In this document: piece after piece, positions 1 through 8,869 of the stretch
How positions within the stretch are numbered: the stretch's first letter is position 1
Layout: every line of letters begins with the position of its first letter
NCBI RefSeq assembly: GCF_027622945.1
Contig: NZ_JAPZVQ010000009.1
Span: 113,102-177,101, forward strand
Reading direction: 5' to 3'
Origin: Glycomyces lechevalierae
GTDB lineage: Bacteria > Actinomycetota > Actinomycetes > Mycobacteriales > Micromonosporaceae
Length of the DNA: 64,000 bases
Made by a program: the position numbers and the translations under genes
The notes under the pieces: generated by a model
What the model saw: the letters and a program-made list of their open reading frames with translations, nothing else
The model's database searches: none
What the model was told of the DNA's origin: nothing

Positions 1-33
1 ATCGCCAAGCACATCGCCAACGCCACCCTCTAG
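1..33 (+). CDS. 3' end of a gene cut by the window edge
   Basis: Only the last ten codons (IAKHIANATL) and a TAG stop are inside the window. They are read in frame 1 with GC-rich codons consistent with real coding. Nothing can be said about function from this fragment. Confidence 0.5.
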   Translation: MAKHIANATL

Positions 34-150
34 ACGCGAACCGTCTCCGGCACAACGGATCGTGAAACGCTCGGACCGGGGGCGCCGCGGCGCGGCACCC
101 CCGCCGAAGACCGGCCCGGTCGGAGGACCCGTGAAGAGCGCTCGCGTCAC

Positions 151-156
151 TACGAT
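151..156 (+). promoter_or_regulatory. -10 element TACGAT for a leaderless mRNA
   Basis: TACGAT lies exactly 6 nt before the ATG at 163, and there is no Shine-Dalgarno. The same TANNNT-N6-start pattern recurs before several other genes here, so transcription and translation probably start at the same base. Confidence 0.5.
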
Positions 157-162
157 GAGTGC

Positions 163-537
163 ATGATCGACTTCTCGAACGGATCCCTCTTCAAACTCCA
201 GCAGATCGACCCCGGCAGCGTCGCCACCGAACTGCAGCCCCTGCTCGTGCAGGGCGAACGCCTCGTGTCCGCCTACAAGGGCATCCGCGACTTCGTGGTC
301 TTCACCGACAAGCGGGCGATCGCGGTCAACGCGCAGGGCATCACCGGCAAGAAGCGCGACTACACGTCCCTGCCCTACAGCAAGGTCCAGGCGTTCTCGG
401 TCGAGACGGCCGGGCACTTCGACCTCGACGCCGAGCTCGACCTGTGGTTCTCCGGGCTCGGCAAGGTCCGGTTCGAGTTCAAGGGCAAGTCGGACATCCG
501 GATGCTCGCCAACCTCATCGGCACCTACGTGCTCTAG
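163..537 (+). CDS. Bacterial PH-domain protein (bPH_1/YvbH type)
   Basis: A 124-residue soluble protein with no signal peptide or membrane segment. It matches small bacterial proteins made of one pleckstrin-homology-like barrel: strands with a VFTDKRAI motif near residues 46-53, a SLPYSK turn around 68-73, and a C-terminal LANLIGTYVL helix. Family members are cytoplasmic and mostly uncharacterised. The start is set by the TACGAT element 6 nt upstream. The gene stands alone and converges on the multicopper oxidase, with two strong hairpins between them. Family assignment is good; the biological role is unknown. Confidence 0.8.
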   Translation: MIDFSNGSLFKLQQIDPGSVATELQPLLVQGERLVSAYKGIRDFVVFTDKRAIAVNAQGITGKKRDYTSLPYSKVQAFSVETAGHFDLDAELDLWFSGLGKVRFEFKGKSDIRMLANLIGTYVL

Positions 538-545
538 CTGCTGTT

Positions 546-627
546 GCGGCGCAGGGGATCCCGTTCGTGGTGCCTACGGGCGGGACCCCTGCGCCGCTCT
601 GGTCCCCGGGCCCTGGCGGCCCGGGGA
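546..627. terminator. Two hairpins between convergent genes
   Basis: The first hairpin pairs 546-557 with 86-97 of the same hundred (586-597), 12 bp perfect, continued after a one-base bulge by 559-563 with 581-585. The second pairs 603-612 with 618-627 (10 bp, 5-nt loop). Neither has a T tract, as is usual for actinobacterial terminators, and they sit between the stops of the PH gene and the oxidase. Confidence 0.6.
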
Positions 628-631
628 GGGC

Positions 632-2170
632 TCAGTGCCCGCCGTGGGAGGCCGCGGAGGCGCTGGGCGGGACCGCGCCGATCTCCTCGCCCTCGCCGAG
701 GACCACGAACTGGCCCATCATCCCCGAGTCCTCGTGGACGAGGATGTGGCAGTGGAACATGTACGGCAGGTTCGGGTCGGTGTAGTCGGCGAACCGCATC
801 GCGAGCCGGTACTTGGTCTGCGGGACCAGCTGCACGGTGTCCTTCCAACCGCGCAGGCGCGGCGGCGGCTCCTGGCCGTCCACGGTGAGGACCTGGTACT
901 GGACGTCGTGCACGTGGAAGTTGTGCATGAAGCCGTCCGCGTTCTCGACCTCCCAGACCTCCACGGTCCCTTCGCGGACGCCGAAGTCGATGCGCATGGG
1001 GTCCATGGACTCGCCGTTGATCTGGTTGAAGCCCGAGAGGGAGAACGAGCGCTCTTCGGCGACCTCGGCGTCGGCGAGATCCGGTGCGGCGCCCATGGTC
1101 TCGGGGATCTCGGTGGTGTCGGCGAGGGTGTCGGCGGCGCGGAACTCGCAGATGTCGAGCAGGTCGTCGCCGCCGTTGAAGCGCGCGAGCGGGCCCTCGT
1201 AGCCCTCGTCGGCGGGGTTGGAGCGCAGGACGACCGACTCGCCGGGCTCGAAGGCGACCACGATCTCGGCGCGCTCGCCCGGTGAGAGCTGGAGGCGGTC
1301 GGTCTCCCAGGCCTGCGGGAGCAGGCCGCCGTCGGTGGCGATGAGGGAGAACGGCCGGTCGTCGCTGAACCCGAAGTTGTACAGGCGCGAGACGGAGCCG
1401 TTGAGCAGGCGCAGGCGCACCAGGCGGGTGCTGACGTCGAAGTAGGGGCCGAGGGTGCCGTTGACCATGATCTCGTCGCCGAGGATGCCCTGCATGCTCA
1501 TGAACGAGGCGTTGTCGTCGAACTGGTTGTCGCCGTTGAACTTGCGGTCCTGGATGATCATCGGGACGTCGTCCACGCCGTAGTCGGAGGGCAGGTTCAG
1601 GCCCGCGGACTCGTCGTCGTCGACGATGAACATCCCGGCGAGGCCCCGGTAGACGTGGTGGCCGGTGCGGCCGTGGGGGTGCGGGTGGTACCAGAGGGTC
1701 GCGGCGGGCTGGTTCACCGTCCACTGGGGAGTCCAGACGCCGTCGGGTTCGACCTCCTGGTGGGGGCCGCCGTCCATGACCGAGGGGAGGTGCATGCCGT
1801 GCCAGTGGATCGAGGTGCCCTCGTCGAGGCCGTTGTGGACCGCGAAGGCGACCTCCTCGCCGCGCTTGGCGCGGATGGTCGGGCCGAGGAAGGGGCCGTT
1901 GACGCCCCAGGTCTCGGTCTCGCGGCCGTCCTTGAAGGCGACCGTGCCGGACTGGATCTCGAGGTTGAAGACCCGCGCGCCCGAGGGGTCCTCGGTCGGC
2001 TCGGCCAGCGGGGGGACGGCCAGAGGGGTGTCGAAGTCGATCTCGCCGACGGTCTCGAGCTTCGACTTGTTCCAGAAGTAGCCGAGGGTGCCGGCGCCGC
2101 CGAGGGCCACCGCCCCGACTCCGCCCCCGACGCCGATGAGGGTCCACTTCAGTGCTTTACGCCGCTTCAT
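632..2170 (-). CDS. Multicopper oxidase (CueO/CotA/SufI family)
   Basis: A 512-residue exported three-cupredoxin oxidase that would couple one-electron oxidation of a substrate (Cu(I) or phenolics) to reduction of O2 to water. All four copper-ligand clusters are present: HWHGMH, WYHPHPHG, HNFHVH and FHCHILVHEDSGMM, so type 1, 2 and 3 coppers can be bound. The N-terminus is MKRRKALKW followed by a Gly/Ala-rich hydrophobic stretch, a Tat-like signal or anchor. I prefer the ATG at 2170 over one 12 codons upstream because the signal then begins properly. The tail is rich in Ser, Ala and His (SASAASHGGH). Substrate is not readable; copper tolerance is the usual role. Confidence 0.9.
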   Translation of the reverse strand: MKRRKALKWTLIGVGGGVGAVALGGAGTLGYFWNKSKLETVGEIDFDTPLAVPPLAEPTEDPSGARVFNLEIQSGTVAFKDGRETETWGVNGPFLGPTIRAKRGEEVAFAVHNGLDEGTSIHWHGMHLPSVMDGGPHQEVEPDGVWTPQWTVNQPAATLWYHPHPHGRTGHHVYRGLAGMFIVDDDESAGLNLPSDYGVDDVPMIIQDRKFNGDNQFDDNASFMSMQGILGDEIMVNGTLGPYFDVSTRLVRLRLLNGSVSRLYNFGFSDDRPFSLIATDGGLLPQAWETDRLQLSPGERAEIVVAFEPGESVVLRSNPADEGYEGPLARFNGGDDLLDICEFRAADTLADTTEIPETMGAAPDLADAEVAEERSFSLSGFNQINGESMDPMRIDFGVREGTVEVWEVENADGFMHNFHVHDVQYQVLTVDGQEPPPRLRGWKDTVQLVPQTKYRLAMRFADYTDPNLPYMFHCHILVHEDSGMMGQFVVLGEGEEIGAVPPSASAASHGGH

Positions 2171-2619
2171 GGCTGCAATGTTCGTGCGGCGGCCACCCGA
2201 TGACATCGGGCCGGGGAAGGCAATCCGCGTACCACTCCGGGACTACGCCACCGGGCGGCGTCAACCTCCAGTAGCGGTGCGACGCAGGATGCGGAGGTGG
2301 GCGGGCAGGTCGGGCAAGCCGGAAAGCAGGGCACGATTCACGGCGAGTCGGCGGGACTCCGAGTGGAAGCGGTGGCGGCTGAGCGGTCTCGAGCCGCGAT
2401 CCGCAGGCGGGGTCGGCGACCTCGCGCCGCCGCCGGCCCTCGGCGCGGCGCCCGCGCATGGGCGCCTTCGCAGCGACTCGGCCGTTCAGGGGTGCGACCC
2501 GATTGCGTGGTCGTCGGTCTCGCGGCGTCGGTCTTCGGCGCGGAACCCGCGCAGGCGGGCGGCGTTCGCGGGTCGCTGGACTACGGCCCGTGTTCGTGCG
2601 GGCCGCAGACATCGCGCCG
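2171..2619. other. 449-bp intergenic gap, no gene seen
   Basis: GC-rich spacer between the LAL regulator stop and the oxidase start, both on the minus strand. I see only a small hairpin (CCCGAT/ATCGGG, 2196-2210) just upstream of the oxidase and no convincing coding frame, copper-regulator operator or T-rich terminator. Confidence 0.4.
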
Positions 2620-5600
2620 TCAGTCCTCGGTGAGGTAGCCGCGCAGGTGGGCCGCGTTCACCGCTGCCGCGCGGCCGGCGACCTCAAGCTTCGCCATGGC
2701 GCGTGAGAGGTGGACGCTCACGGTCTTCTCCGAGATGTACAGCTCGGCGCCGATCTGCTTGTTCGTGAGGCCGCGCGCGACCTGGCGCAGGACCGCCAGC
2801 TCCCGCGGCGTGAGCGGCGTCGAGGTCGGGGCGACGACGTCGAGCCGGGCCCGTTCCGCGAGCGCGCACAGCTCCTTCACGAGCGGCACCGCCCCGAGCC
2901 GGATCGCGGTCGTCTTCGCCTCGGCCAACACTGCGGCGGCCTCGGTGCGGGACTCCGCGCCGCTCTCCGAGAGCAGGGCCTCCGCGAGGCGCCAGCGGGC
3001 GTACGCCTGCCGGTACGGCTCCGCCCAGGTCCCGTCGAACGGCACCGCGTCCGCGGACCGGTCGGCTTCGATCAGCGCCAAGGCCTCCGAGGCGAACGGG
3101 TCGCGCAGGGCCAGCTCCAGGCGCTCATGCTCGTCGAGCTCGATCGCGCCGCTGTCCGCCTGCGGCGCTTCGGCACCACCGGTCACGGCGTGGCGGTAGT
3201 CGAAGGTCGCGGCGGCCGCGCGCCACAGGTCCGGGTCGCCGTCGCCGTAGAGGCGGGACTCCTCGGCGTCGAGCTGCGCGATCCACGCCAGGCCCTCCGG
3301 GCCGAGCTTGCCGGACAGGGGGCGGCCGTGCTCGTTGAAGAACCGGGCCCGCTCGGCCAGGCGCTCCCCCGCCGAGACGGCGGTCTTCGCGGCGGCGGCG
3401 TCGCCCTCGCGGCGGTGGCGCTGCGCGAGGTCGGCGGCGGCGCCGACCCCGGCGGCGCAGACCGAGACGCCCGCGAGGTAGTAGCCGCGCATGCGGGTCA
3501 TCCGCTCGGTGGCGCGCTCGGCGCGGCGCAGCGCCGCCTCCGGGCGGCCGCGCCAGCGGTCGAGTTCGGCGCCGCACACCGAGGCGAGGGCGAGGACCTG
3601 GCCGTCGAGCTGCCAGCGGTCCGCGAGGTATTCGAGGCGGCGGTCGGCGGCCTCGAAGCGGCCGCGCGCGACGTCGACGAGGAGCACGGCGGCGGCCAGG
3701 CGGGTGAGCACCACGCCGGGCAGCACGCTGGAGGCCATCTCGCCGTTCACGTCGACCTCGTCCCAGCGGCCGATCATGTAGTTGGAGATGACCTGGCGCA
3801 CCGCGATCTCGAGGCCGTAGCCGCTCCACTTGTCGCCGGTGCTGCGGGCCAGGTCCATGCCGCGGTTGAAGTGGGTGAGAGCCTCGGCGATGCGGGCGGC
3901 CTCGACCATGACCAGGCCGTTGTTGAAGTGCGCGCGCAGTTCGACCTCGTGCCAGCCCTTGCCGAGCACGAGCGCGCGGGCCTCGTCGTTGCGGGCCACG
4001 GTCTCGGCGAGGGTCTGCTCGCCGTGGCGGAACGCGCCGATGCTGAGGGTCAGGAGCGCGTCGGCCTTCGCCGCGAGGTGCCCGTCGTGCTCGTCGGCCG
4101 TGCCCGCCGCGGTGACCGCATCGGCGGTCGCGATCGCGCGGGCGCACCACTCGGCGGCCTCGTCGTACTTGCGGGCGTGGTAGACGGTGCGCGCGACCAC
4201 GGCCTGGGCCCAGGCCTTGACGGTGTGCGGCTCGTCGTCCTTGACCAGTTGCCAGGCCTCCCAGGCGACCCGGTGGGCCTCCTGCTCGCCGCCCTCGATC
4301 GAGAGCAGGTGCTTGGCGTACTTGCGGCGCGTGTAAGCGCCCTCGAGGCGGTCGCCCGAGGCGTCCGCGAGGCGCACTGCGGCGGCCGAGTACGACTGGG
4401 CGCGCTTGATCTCGCCGGAGGCCTCGGCGTTCGAGGCGGCCCGCACGGTCAGGCGCAGTTCGGTGAGGCCTTCGGGCCGCTGCTCGGCCGGGACCTGTCC
4501 GAACAGGGTCAGGGCCCGCTCGAGGTGCAGCAGGGCCTCGGCCGGGGCGGCCAGCTCGACGGCTTCATCGGCCGCGCGCACCGACGCGGACAGGGCGCAG
4601 GAGAGGTCGCCCGACTCGTGGGCGTGATGCGCGAGCTCGGCTTCGGCGCCCTTCCCGTGGTCGTCCGCAAGCGACTCGGCGATCTTCTGGTGGTACCGGA
4701 TGCGTTCGCCCGGAAGGAGATCGGTGTAGACCGCCTCGCCGAGGAGGGCGTGGCGGAACGCGTACGTGTCCGCGCTCTTCTGCACGATGATGCCGTGCGA
4801 GATCGCGGCGCGCAGGGCCTGGTCGAGCTCGCGCTCGTGCCGCAGGCCGTTCTCGTCGAGCATCGACCAGGCGGCGGCGTTGAGCCGCTGGTAGGTGAAG
4901 CGCCGGCCCATGACGGAGGCGAGCTGCACGACCTGCTTGGCCGATTCGGGGAGGCGCTCGAGCCGGGCGAGCAGGACCTCGGCGAGCTCGAACGTGACGG
5001 TGTGGGTCTCGGCGGCGGCCAGCTCTTCGGCGAGGAACGCGTTGCCCTCGGAGGCGGCGGCGATCTTGGAGACGGTCTCCTCGTCGAGCCCGGTGTTGAG
5101 CTCGCGCACGAAGTCGGCGGCGTGCTGGGCGTCGAACGGGTCGAGGTGGAGGCGCTGCACGGCGGGGAGGCGCACGAGCTCGGCGAGGAGGGGCCGGAGC
5201 GGGTGGGCGCGGTGCACGGCGTCGGCCCGGTAGGTGCCGAGGATGAGCACGCGCTGGCCGGTGAGGCGCGAGGTGAGGAAGGCGAGGAGGTCCCGGCTGG
5301 AGCGGTCGGCCCAGTGGAGGTCTTCGAGGGTGAGGACGAGGGGCCGCTCGGCGGAGAGGTCGGCGAGGGCGGCGTGGAAGGCCTCGAAGAGGCCCAGGCG
5401 GCCGAGGTCGCCTTCGGCGGGGGTGGGGTGGCCCGGGAGGAGGGGGCTGAGTCCGGGGTGGTCCGCGGCGAGGTCGGGGTTGTCGCGGGCGAGGGTGCCG
5501 ACGATCTCGGCGAAGGGGAGGTAGGGAAGGGCGGAGTCGGCGGTGTCGAGGCAGTGGCCGGTGACGGTGAGGACACCGTCACCGGCGCTGTCGTTGAATT

Positions 5601-5763
5601 CGTGCAGGAGCCGGGTCTTCCCGACCCCTGCGTCTCCGGAGACGAGGACCGTCGCGGGGCGCCCGGCGCGGGCGGCGTCGAGCGTCTCGCGGAGCGAGGC
5701 GAGTTCGGCGTCGCGGGCGAACAGGGGGAGGTCGGAACCCAGGCGCGGCATGTCAGCAATCAT
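2620..5763 (-). CDS. LAL-type LuxR-family regulator with AAA ATPase
   Basis: A 1047-residue member of the Large ATP-binding LuxR family. The N-terminus has an AAA/NACHT-like ATPase with Walker A GDAGVGKT (about residues 44-51) and a Walker-B-like LVLTLEDLHWAD. The middle is a long TPR-like helical array. The C-terminus is a LuxR helix-turn-helix (LTPRELAVLRQVARGLTNKQ, then ISEKTVSVHLSRAM). Such proteins are inducer-responsive activators of catabolic or secondary-metabolism genes. The gene is a single unit, so the target is unclear; the oxidase lies downstream but across 450 bp. A TTAGGC-like -10 sits 6 nt before the ATG at 5763; an internal ATG at 5751 is the alternative start. Confidence 0.9.
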   Translation of the reverse strand: MIADMPRLGSDLPLFARDAELASLRETLDAARAGRPATVLVSGDAGVGKTRLLHEFNDSAGDGVLTVTGHCLDTADSALPYLPFAEIVGTLARDNPDLAADHPGLSPLLPGHPTPAEGDLGRLGLFEAFHAALADLSAERPLVLTLEDLHWADRSSRDLLAFLTSRLTGQRVLILGTYRADAVHRAHPLRPLLAELVRLPAVQRLHLDPFDAQHAADFVRELNTGLDEETVSKIAAASEGNAFLAEELAAAETHTVTFELAEVLLARLERLPESAKQVVQLASVMGRRFTYQRLNAAAWSMLDENGLRHERELDQALRAAISHGIIVQKSADTYAFRHALLGEAVYTDLLPGERIRYHQKIAESLADDHGKGAEAELAHHAHESGDLSCALSASVRAADEAVELAAPAEALLHLERALTLFGQVPAEQRPEGLTELRLTVRAASNAEASGEIKRAQSYSAAAVRLADASGDRLEGAYTRRKYAKHLLSIEGGEQEAHRVAWEAWQLVKDDEPHTVKAWAQAVVARTVYHARKYDEAAEWCARAIATADAVTAAGTADEHDGHLAAKADALLTLSIGAFRHGEQTLAETVARNDEARALVLGKGWHEVELRAHFNNGLVMVEAARIAEALTHFNRGMDLARSTGDKWSGYGLEIAVRQVISNYMIGRWDEVDVNGEMASSVLPGVVLTRLAAAVLLVDVARGRFEAADRRLEYLADRWQLDGQVLALASVCGAELDRWRGRPEAALRRAERATERMTRMRGYYLAGVSVCAAGVGAAADLAQRHRREGDAAAAKTAVSAGERLAERARFFNEHGRPLSGKLGPEGLAWIAQLDAEESRLYGDGDPDLWRAAAATFDYRHAVTGGAEAPQADSGAIELDEHERLELALRDPFASEALALIEADRSADAVPFDGTWAEPYRQAYARWRLAEALLSESGAESRTEAAAVLAEAKTTAIRLGAVPLVKELCALAERARLDVVAPTSTPLTPRELAVLRQVARGLTNKQIGAELYISEKTVSVHLSRAMAKLEVAGRAAAVNAAHLRGYLTED

Positions 5764-5791
5764 GACACGGGCCTAAGACGTTCCGCGCCTG

Positions 5792-6031
5792 TCATTTCGC
5801 CGGCTGGACGCGGGCGGACCCGTGTCCTCCGGCGGATTCGCCGGCCCGCTCGCCGCGGCCGAAGGCCTTGGCGACGCGGGCGGCGAGCCCCTCGTGGCGC
5901 ACGTTCGCACCCGCGCGGCGGGTCGCCTTGGCGGCCCTCACGAGCTCGCGGGCCTGGCGTTCGTGCTCGGCCTGCTTGATGAGCTCCTCGGATCGCGCGT
6001 AGTGGAGGTAGTTGAGCTCGAAGTCGTTCAT
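5792..6031 (-). CDS. Small basic helical protein, unknown
   Basis: A 79-residue protein, highly charged and Ala/Arg-rich (repeated EHERQARELVRAAKA-like helix), with no signal or membrane segment. The start at 6031 is fixed by a clear AAAGGAAG ribosome-binding site 5 nt upstream; an in-frame ATG at 6079 lacks one. It lies downstream of the MMPL gene on the same strand, beyond a hairpin terminator. The first half (MNDFELNYLHYARSEELIKQ) looks conserved in style, whereas the C-terminus is low complexity. No family recognised. Confidence 0.65.
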   Translation of the reverse strand: MNDFELNYLHYARSEELIKQAEHERQARELVRAAKATRRAGANVRHEGLAARVAKAFGRGERAGESAGGHGSARVQPAK

Positions 6032-6129
6032 GTGAACTTCCTTTGGTGTCGTAGGCCGGCTTTTCCGGCCTGACACCAATGCTCCGGCTGAGGCCCGCCA
6101 GGGGGCATCAGGCTTCCACGCAGTCCCCG

Positions 6130-6162
6130 CCCTTACGGGCCTCAGTTCCGGGCCCGTAAGGG
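6130..6162 (-). terminator. Hairpin after the MMPL gene
   Basis: CCCTTACGGGCC (6130-6141) pairs perfectly with 6151-6162 across a 9-nt loop, just past the stop of the MMPL transporter at 6173. No T run follows. Confidence 0.6.
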
Positions 6163-6172
6163 GCTGAGGCCC

Positions 6173-8266
6173 TTACTCCGGGGGCCTCAGCGGGGTGAGG
6201 GCCTTACTCCGGGCGAGCCGCGACGGCCACCAGACGGCCCGGCCGACGTCGAAGGTGAGCGCCGGCACGAGCAGCGAGCGGACGATCACCGTGTCGAGCA
6301 GGACCCCGAAGGCGACCACGAACGCGATCTGCGCCAGGAACAGGATCGGCAGGACCGCCAACGCCGAGAACGTCGCCGCGAGCACCACGCCCGCCGAGGT
6401 GATGACCCCGCCCGTGGCGACCAGCCCCCGCAGCGTCCCCGCGCGCGTGCCGAGCCGCGCCGACTCCTCGCGCACCCGCGTCATCAGGAAGATGTTGTAG
6501 TCGATTCCCAAGGCCACCAAGAACACGAAGCCGAAGAGGACCACCGTCGGGTCGGCCCCCGGGAAGCCGAAGAGGTGGTTGAAGACGAGCGCCGAGACGC
6601 CCATCGTGGCGCCGAACGACAGCACCACGGTGGCCGTGAGCAGCAGCGGCGCCAGGATCGACCGCAGCAGCAGCATGAGCACCGCGAGGATGACCGCGAG
6701 GACGATCGGGATGATCACCGCACGGTCCCTTTCGGAGGTCTCCAGCGTGTCGAGCTGGATAGCGGTCGCGCCGCCGACCTTCGCGTCGGCGCCGTCCACG
6801 GCGTGCACCGAGTCGCGAAGGCGCTCAACGGTGTCCATCGCCGCGTCGCTGTCGGGCGCGTCCATCAGCACCGCCTCGATCAGCACCAGCCCGTCGGCCT
6901 CGAGCACCGCGCCGGAAGGGTCGGTCTTCGGGGCCGCCTCGGCGACGCCGTCCACTTCGGTCGCGGCGAGGACCGCGTCCAGTGCGTCCGCGTTCGCGAC
7001 GACCACCGCGGGAGCGCCCGATCCGGCCGGGAAGTGCTCGGCGAGGACCTCCTGTCCGGCGACGGAGTCCACTTCGGTGAGGAACACGTCGGTCTGCCGG
7101 GTGCCGTCCGCCTTGAGCTGCAGCATGAACGCGGCGGCCACGACCAGGCCTGCGGCCGTCGTCGCCCACACCACGCGCGGTCGGCGCGCCACGAGACCCG
7201 CGACCGAGGACCACAGCCGGGAGCGGCCCGCGCCCTTGCCCGGGGCGACGCGGCGTGGCCAGAACGCCGCCCGCCCGCAGAGCGCCAGCACCGCGGGAAG
7301 GAACGTCACCGCCGACAGGAACGCCGCACCGATCCCGATGGCCGCCACCGGGCCCAGGCCCCGGTTCGATTCGAGCTGGCTGAACAGCAGGCACAGCACG
7401 CCGAGGATGACGGTCCCCGCCGAGGCGGCGATCGGCTCGATCGTGGCACGCAGGGCCCTGCGGACGGCGGTGAACCGGTCCGAGCCCGCGGTGAGCTCCT
7501 CGCGGAACCGCGCCACGAGCAGCAGCGCGTAGTCCGTGGCCGCGCCGAACACGAGGATGAACAGGATGCCCTGGCTCTGCCCGTTGAGGTCGATCGCGCC
7601 CGCGTCGGCGAGGGCGTAGACCGCGGCGCTGGCGGCGGCGAGCGCGAACCCGCACGAGAGCAGGACGAGCAGCGGCAGGAGCGGGGAGCGGTAGACGAGG
7701 ACGAGGATGACCGCGACGACGGCGGCGGCCACGAGCAGGAGCAGGCCGTCGACGCCCGCGAAGGCCTCGCCGAGGTCGGCGCCGAGCGCGGCCTGGCCGG
7801 TGACGAGCACGTCGAGGCCGTCGGGGCGGCCGTCCTCGAGGACCGTGCGGATCTCCTCGACCGCGCCGTCCTCGGAGGCGGTGTCGATGAGGACGACGAG
7901 CTCGGCGGCCTCGGGCGGGGTCTCGGCCGAGAACTGCGGCGGGATCGGCGGCCCGGCGTTGAACTCGAGGGCCGCGAGCGCGGCGGCGGCCGACTCGAGG
8001 TAGGCCTGGTCGGCGCCGGTGAGGCCGCCGGGGCGCTCGGCGACGACGATCGCGGGGGTCGCGCCGGTGTCGTCGAACGCGGCGCGCAGGTCGTTGACCT
8101 CGGTGGATTCGGCGGTGGACGGCAGGAACGCGGAGCCGTCGTTCGAGGCGACCTCGCTGAGCTTCCCGGCGAAGGGGCCGGCGAAGGCGCCGAGGGCGAG
8201 CCAGGCGAGGGCCAGGAGCGCGGGCAGGAGCCAGCGCAGTCGCGGTACGGGTCGGTCGGGGGCCAT
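6173..8266 (-). CDS. MMPL/RND-family membrane transporter
   Basis: A 697-residue inner-membrane protein of the actinobacterial MMPL type (MmpL/ActII-3-like), which exports lipids or drugs using proton flow. It shows the duplicated architecture: one N-terminal transmembrane helix, an extracytoplasmic loop, a first bundle of helices (LLLLVAAAVVAVILVLVYRS, then GAATDYALLLVARFREE), a second loop, and a second bundle with the matching GIDYNIFLMTRVREE motif. The start at 8266 follows a GAGGAGA ribosome-binding site. It is transcribed divergently from a MarR regulator across a palindromic operator, so substrate-induced export under MarR repression is likely. Substrate is not predictable. Confidence 0.92.
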   Translation of the reverse strand: MAPDRPVPRLRWLLPALLALAWLALGAFAGPFAGKLSEVASNDGSAFLPSTAESTEVNDLRAAFDDTGATPAIVVAERPGGLTGADQAYLESAAAALAALEFNAGPPIPPQFSAETPPEAAELVVLIDTASEDGAVEEIRTVLEDGRPDGLDVLVTGQAALGADLGEAFAGVDGLLLLVAAAVVAVILVLVYRSPLLPLLVLLSCGFALAAASAAVYALADAGAIDLNGQSQGILFILVFGAATDYALLLVARFREELTAGSDRFTAVRRALRATIEPIAASAGTVILGVLCLLFSQLESNRGLGPVAAIGIGAAFLSAVTFLPAVLALCGRAAFWPRRVAPGKGAGRSRLWSSVAGLVARRPRVVWATTAAGLVVAAAFMLQLKADGTRQTDVFLTEVDSVAGQEVLAEHFPAGSGAPAVVVANADALDAVLAATEVDGVAEAAPKTDPSGAVLEADGLVLIEAVLMDAPDSDAAMDTVERLRDSVHAVDGADAKVGGATAIQLDTLETSERDRAVIIPIVLAVILAVLMLLLRSILAPLLLTATVVLSFGATMGVSALVFNHLFGFPGADPTVVLFGFVFLVALGIDYNIFLMTRVREESARLGTRAGTLRGLVATGGVITSAGVVLAATFSALAVLPILFLAQIAFVVAFGVLLDTVIVRSLLVPALTFDVGRAVWWPSRLARSKALTPLRPPE

Positions 8267-8308
8267 GAGCGGGTCTCCTCGCGTCGTATCGGGTGGTTCC
8301 ACGTCAGG

Positions 8309-8329
8309 ATAATTCGATGATCGAAGTAT
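8309..8329. promoter_or_regulatory. Palindromic operator between mmpL and marR genes
   Basis: TTCGAT-G-ATCGAA (8313-8325) is a perfect inverted repeat, extended by three more matched pairs after one mismatch to 21 bp centred on 8319. It is one of the few AT-rich stretches nearby and lies in the divergent promoter gap, as expected for a MarR-family site. Confidence 0.7.
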
Positions 8330-8371
8330 TCGACGGCGGCGTGGCCGGGATCATGGGGGATGATGGGTCGC

Positions 8372-8869
8372 ATGACCCGCGACGACGAGCGGCCGCTCAC
8401 CGATCTCGACCTCACCCGTCTGCTCCAGACGCTGACGGTCGAGTCCGACCGGTACGCGGAGCGGTTCGGCACCCGGCACGGCCTGCACCGCACCGATGTG
8501 AACGCCCTCGCGCTCATCCTCGACGCCGCCCGCCGCGGCGACCCCTTGTCGCCCACCGCGCTCGCCCGTGAGCTGGGGCTGAGCCCTTCGGCGACGACCT
8601 CGCTCATCGACCGGCTCGAAGCCCTCGGCCATGTGGAGCGGACCCGCCCGGCCGGGGACCGGCGCCGCGTCGCGCTCGAGGTTCCCGAAGCGGCCCTTGA
8701 GGAAGGGCGGCGCATGTTCGTGCCGCTCGCGGCGGCCTTCGCGGCGGCGTGGACCGGTTTCGACGCGGCCGAAAGGGAGGTCGTGGCCCGGTTCCTCGAG
8801 GTGAGCACAGAGGCGATGCGCGAGGTCGGCGCCGAGTGGGGTCACGAAGGCCCCCAGCGCCGCCGGTAG
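8372..8869 (+). CDS. MarR-family transcriptional regulator
   Basis: A 165-residue winged-helix dimeric repressor. The DNA-binding core is SPTALARELGLSPSATTSLI followed by a DRLEALGHVERTRPAGDRR wing, with flanking dimerisation helices. I choose the third of three clustered ATGs (8372) because the GGGGGA motif sits at a workable distance from it; 8360 and 8363 are alternatives. It is divergent from the MMPL exporter and probably represses that gene and itself through the 21-bp palindrome. Its last 28 bp overlap the 3' end of the convergent photolyase gene. Confidence 0.88.
   Translation: MTRDDERPLTDLDLTRLLQTLTVESDRYAERFGTRHGLHRTDVNALALILDAARRGDPLSPTALARELGLSPSATTSLIDRLEALGHVERTRPAGDRRRVALEVPEAALEEGRRMFVPLAAAFAAAWTGFDAAEREVVARFLEVSTEAMREVGAEWGHEGPQRRR

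Noticed and set aside
2710..5979. A 1089-residue plus-strand open frame
   Set aside because: Antisense to the LAL regulator. Its product is Gly/Ala/Val/Glu-rich without domains, a typical high-GC shadow frame.
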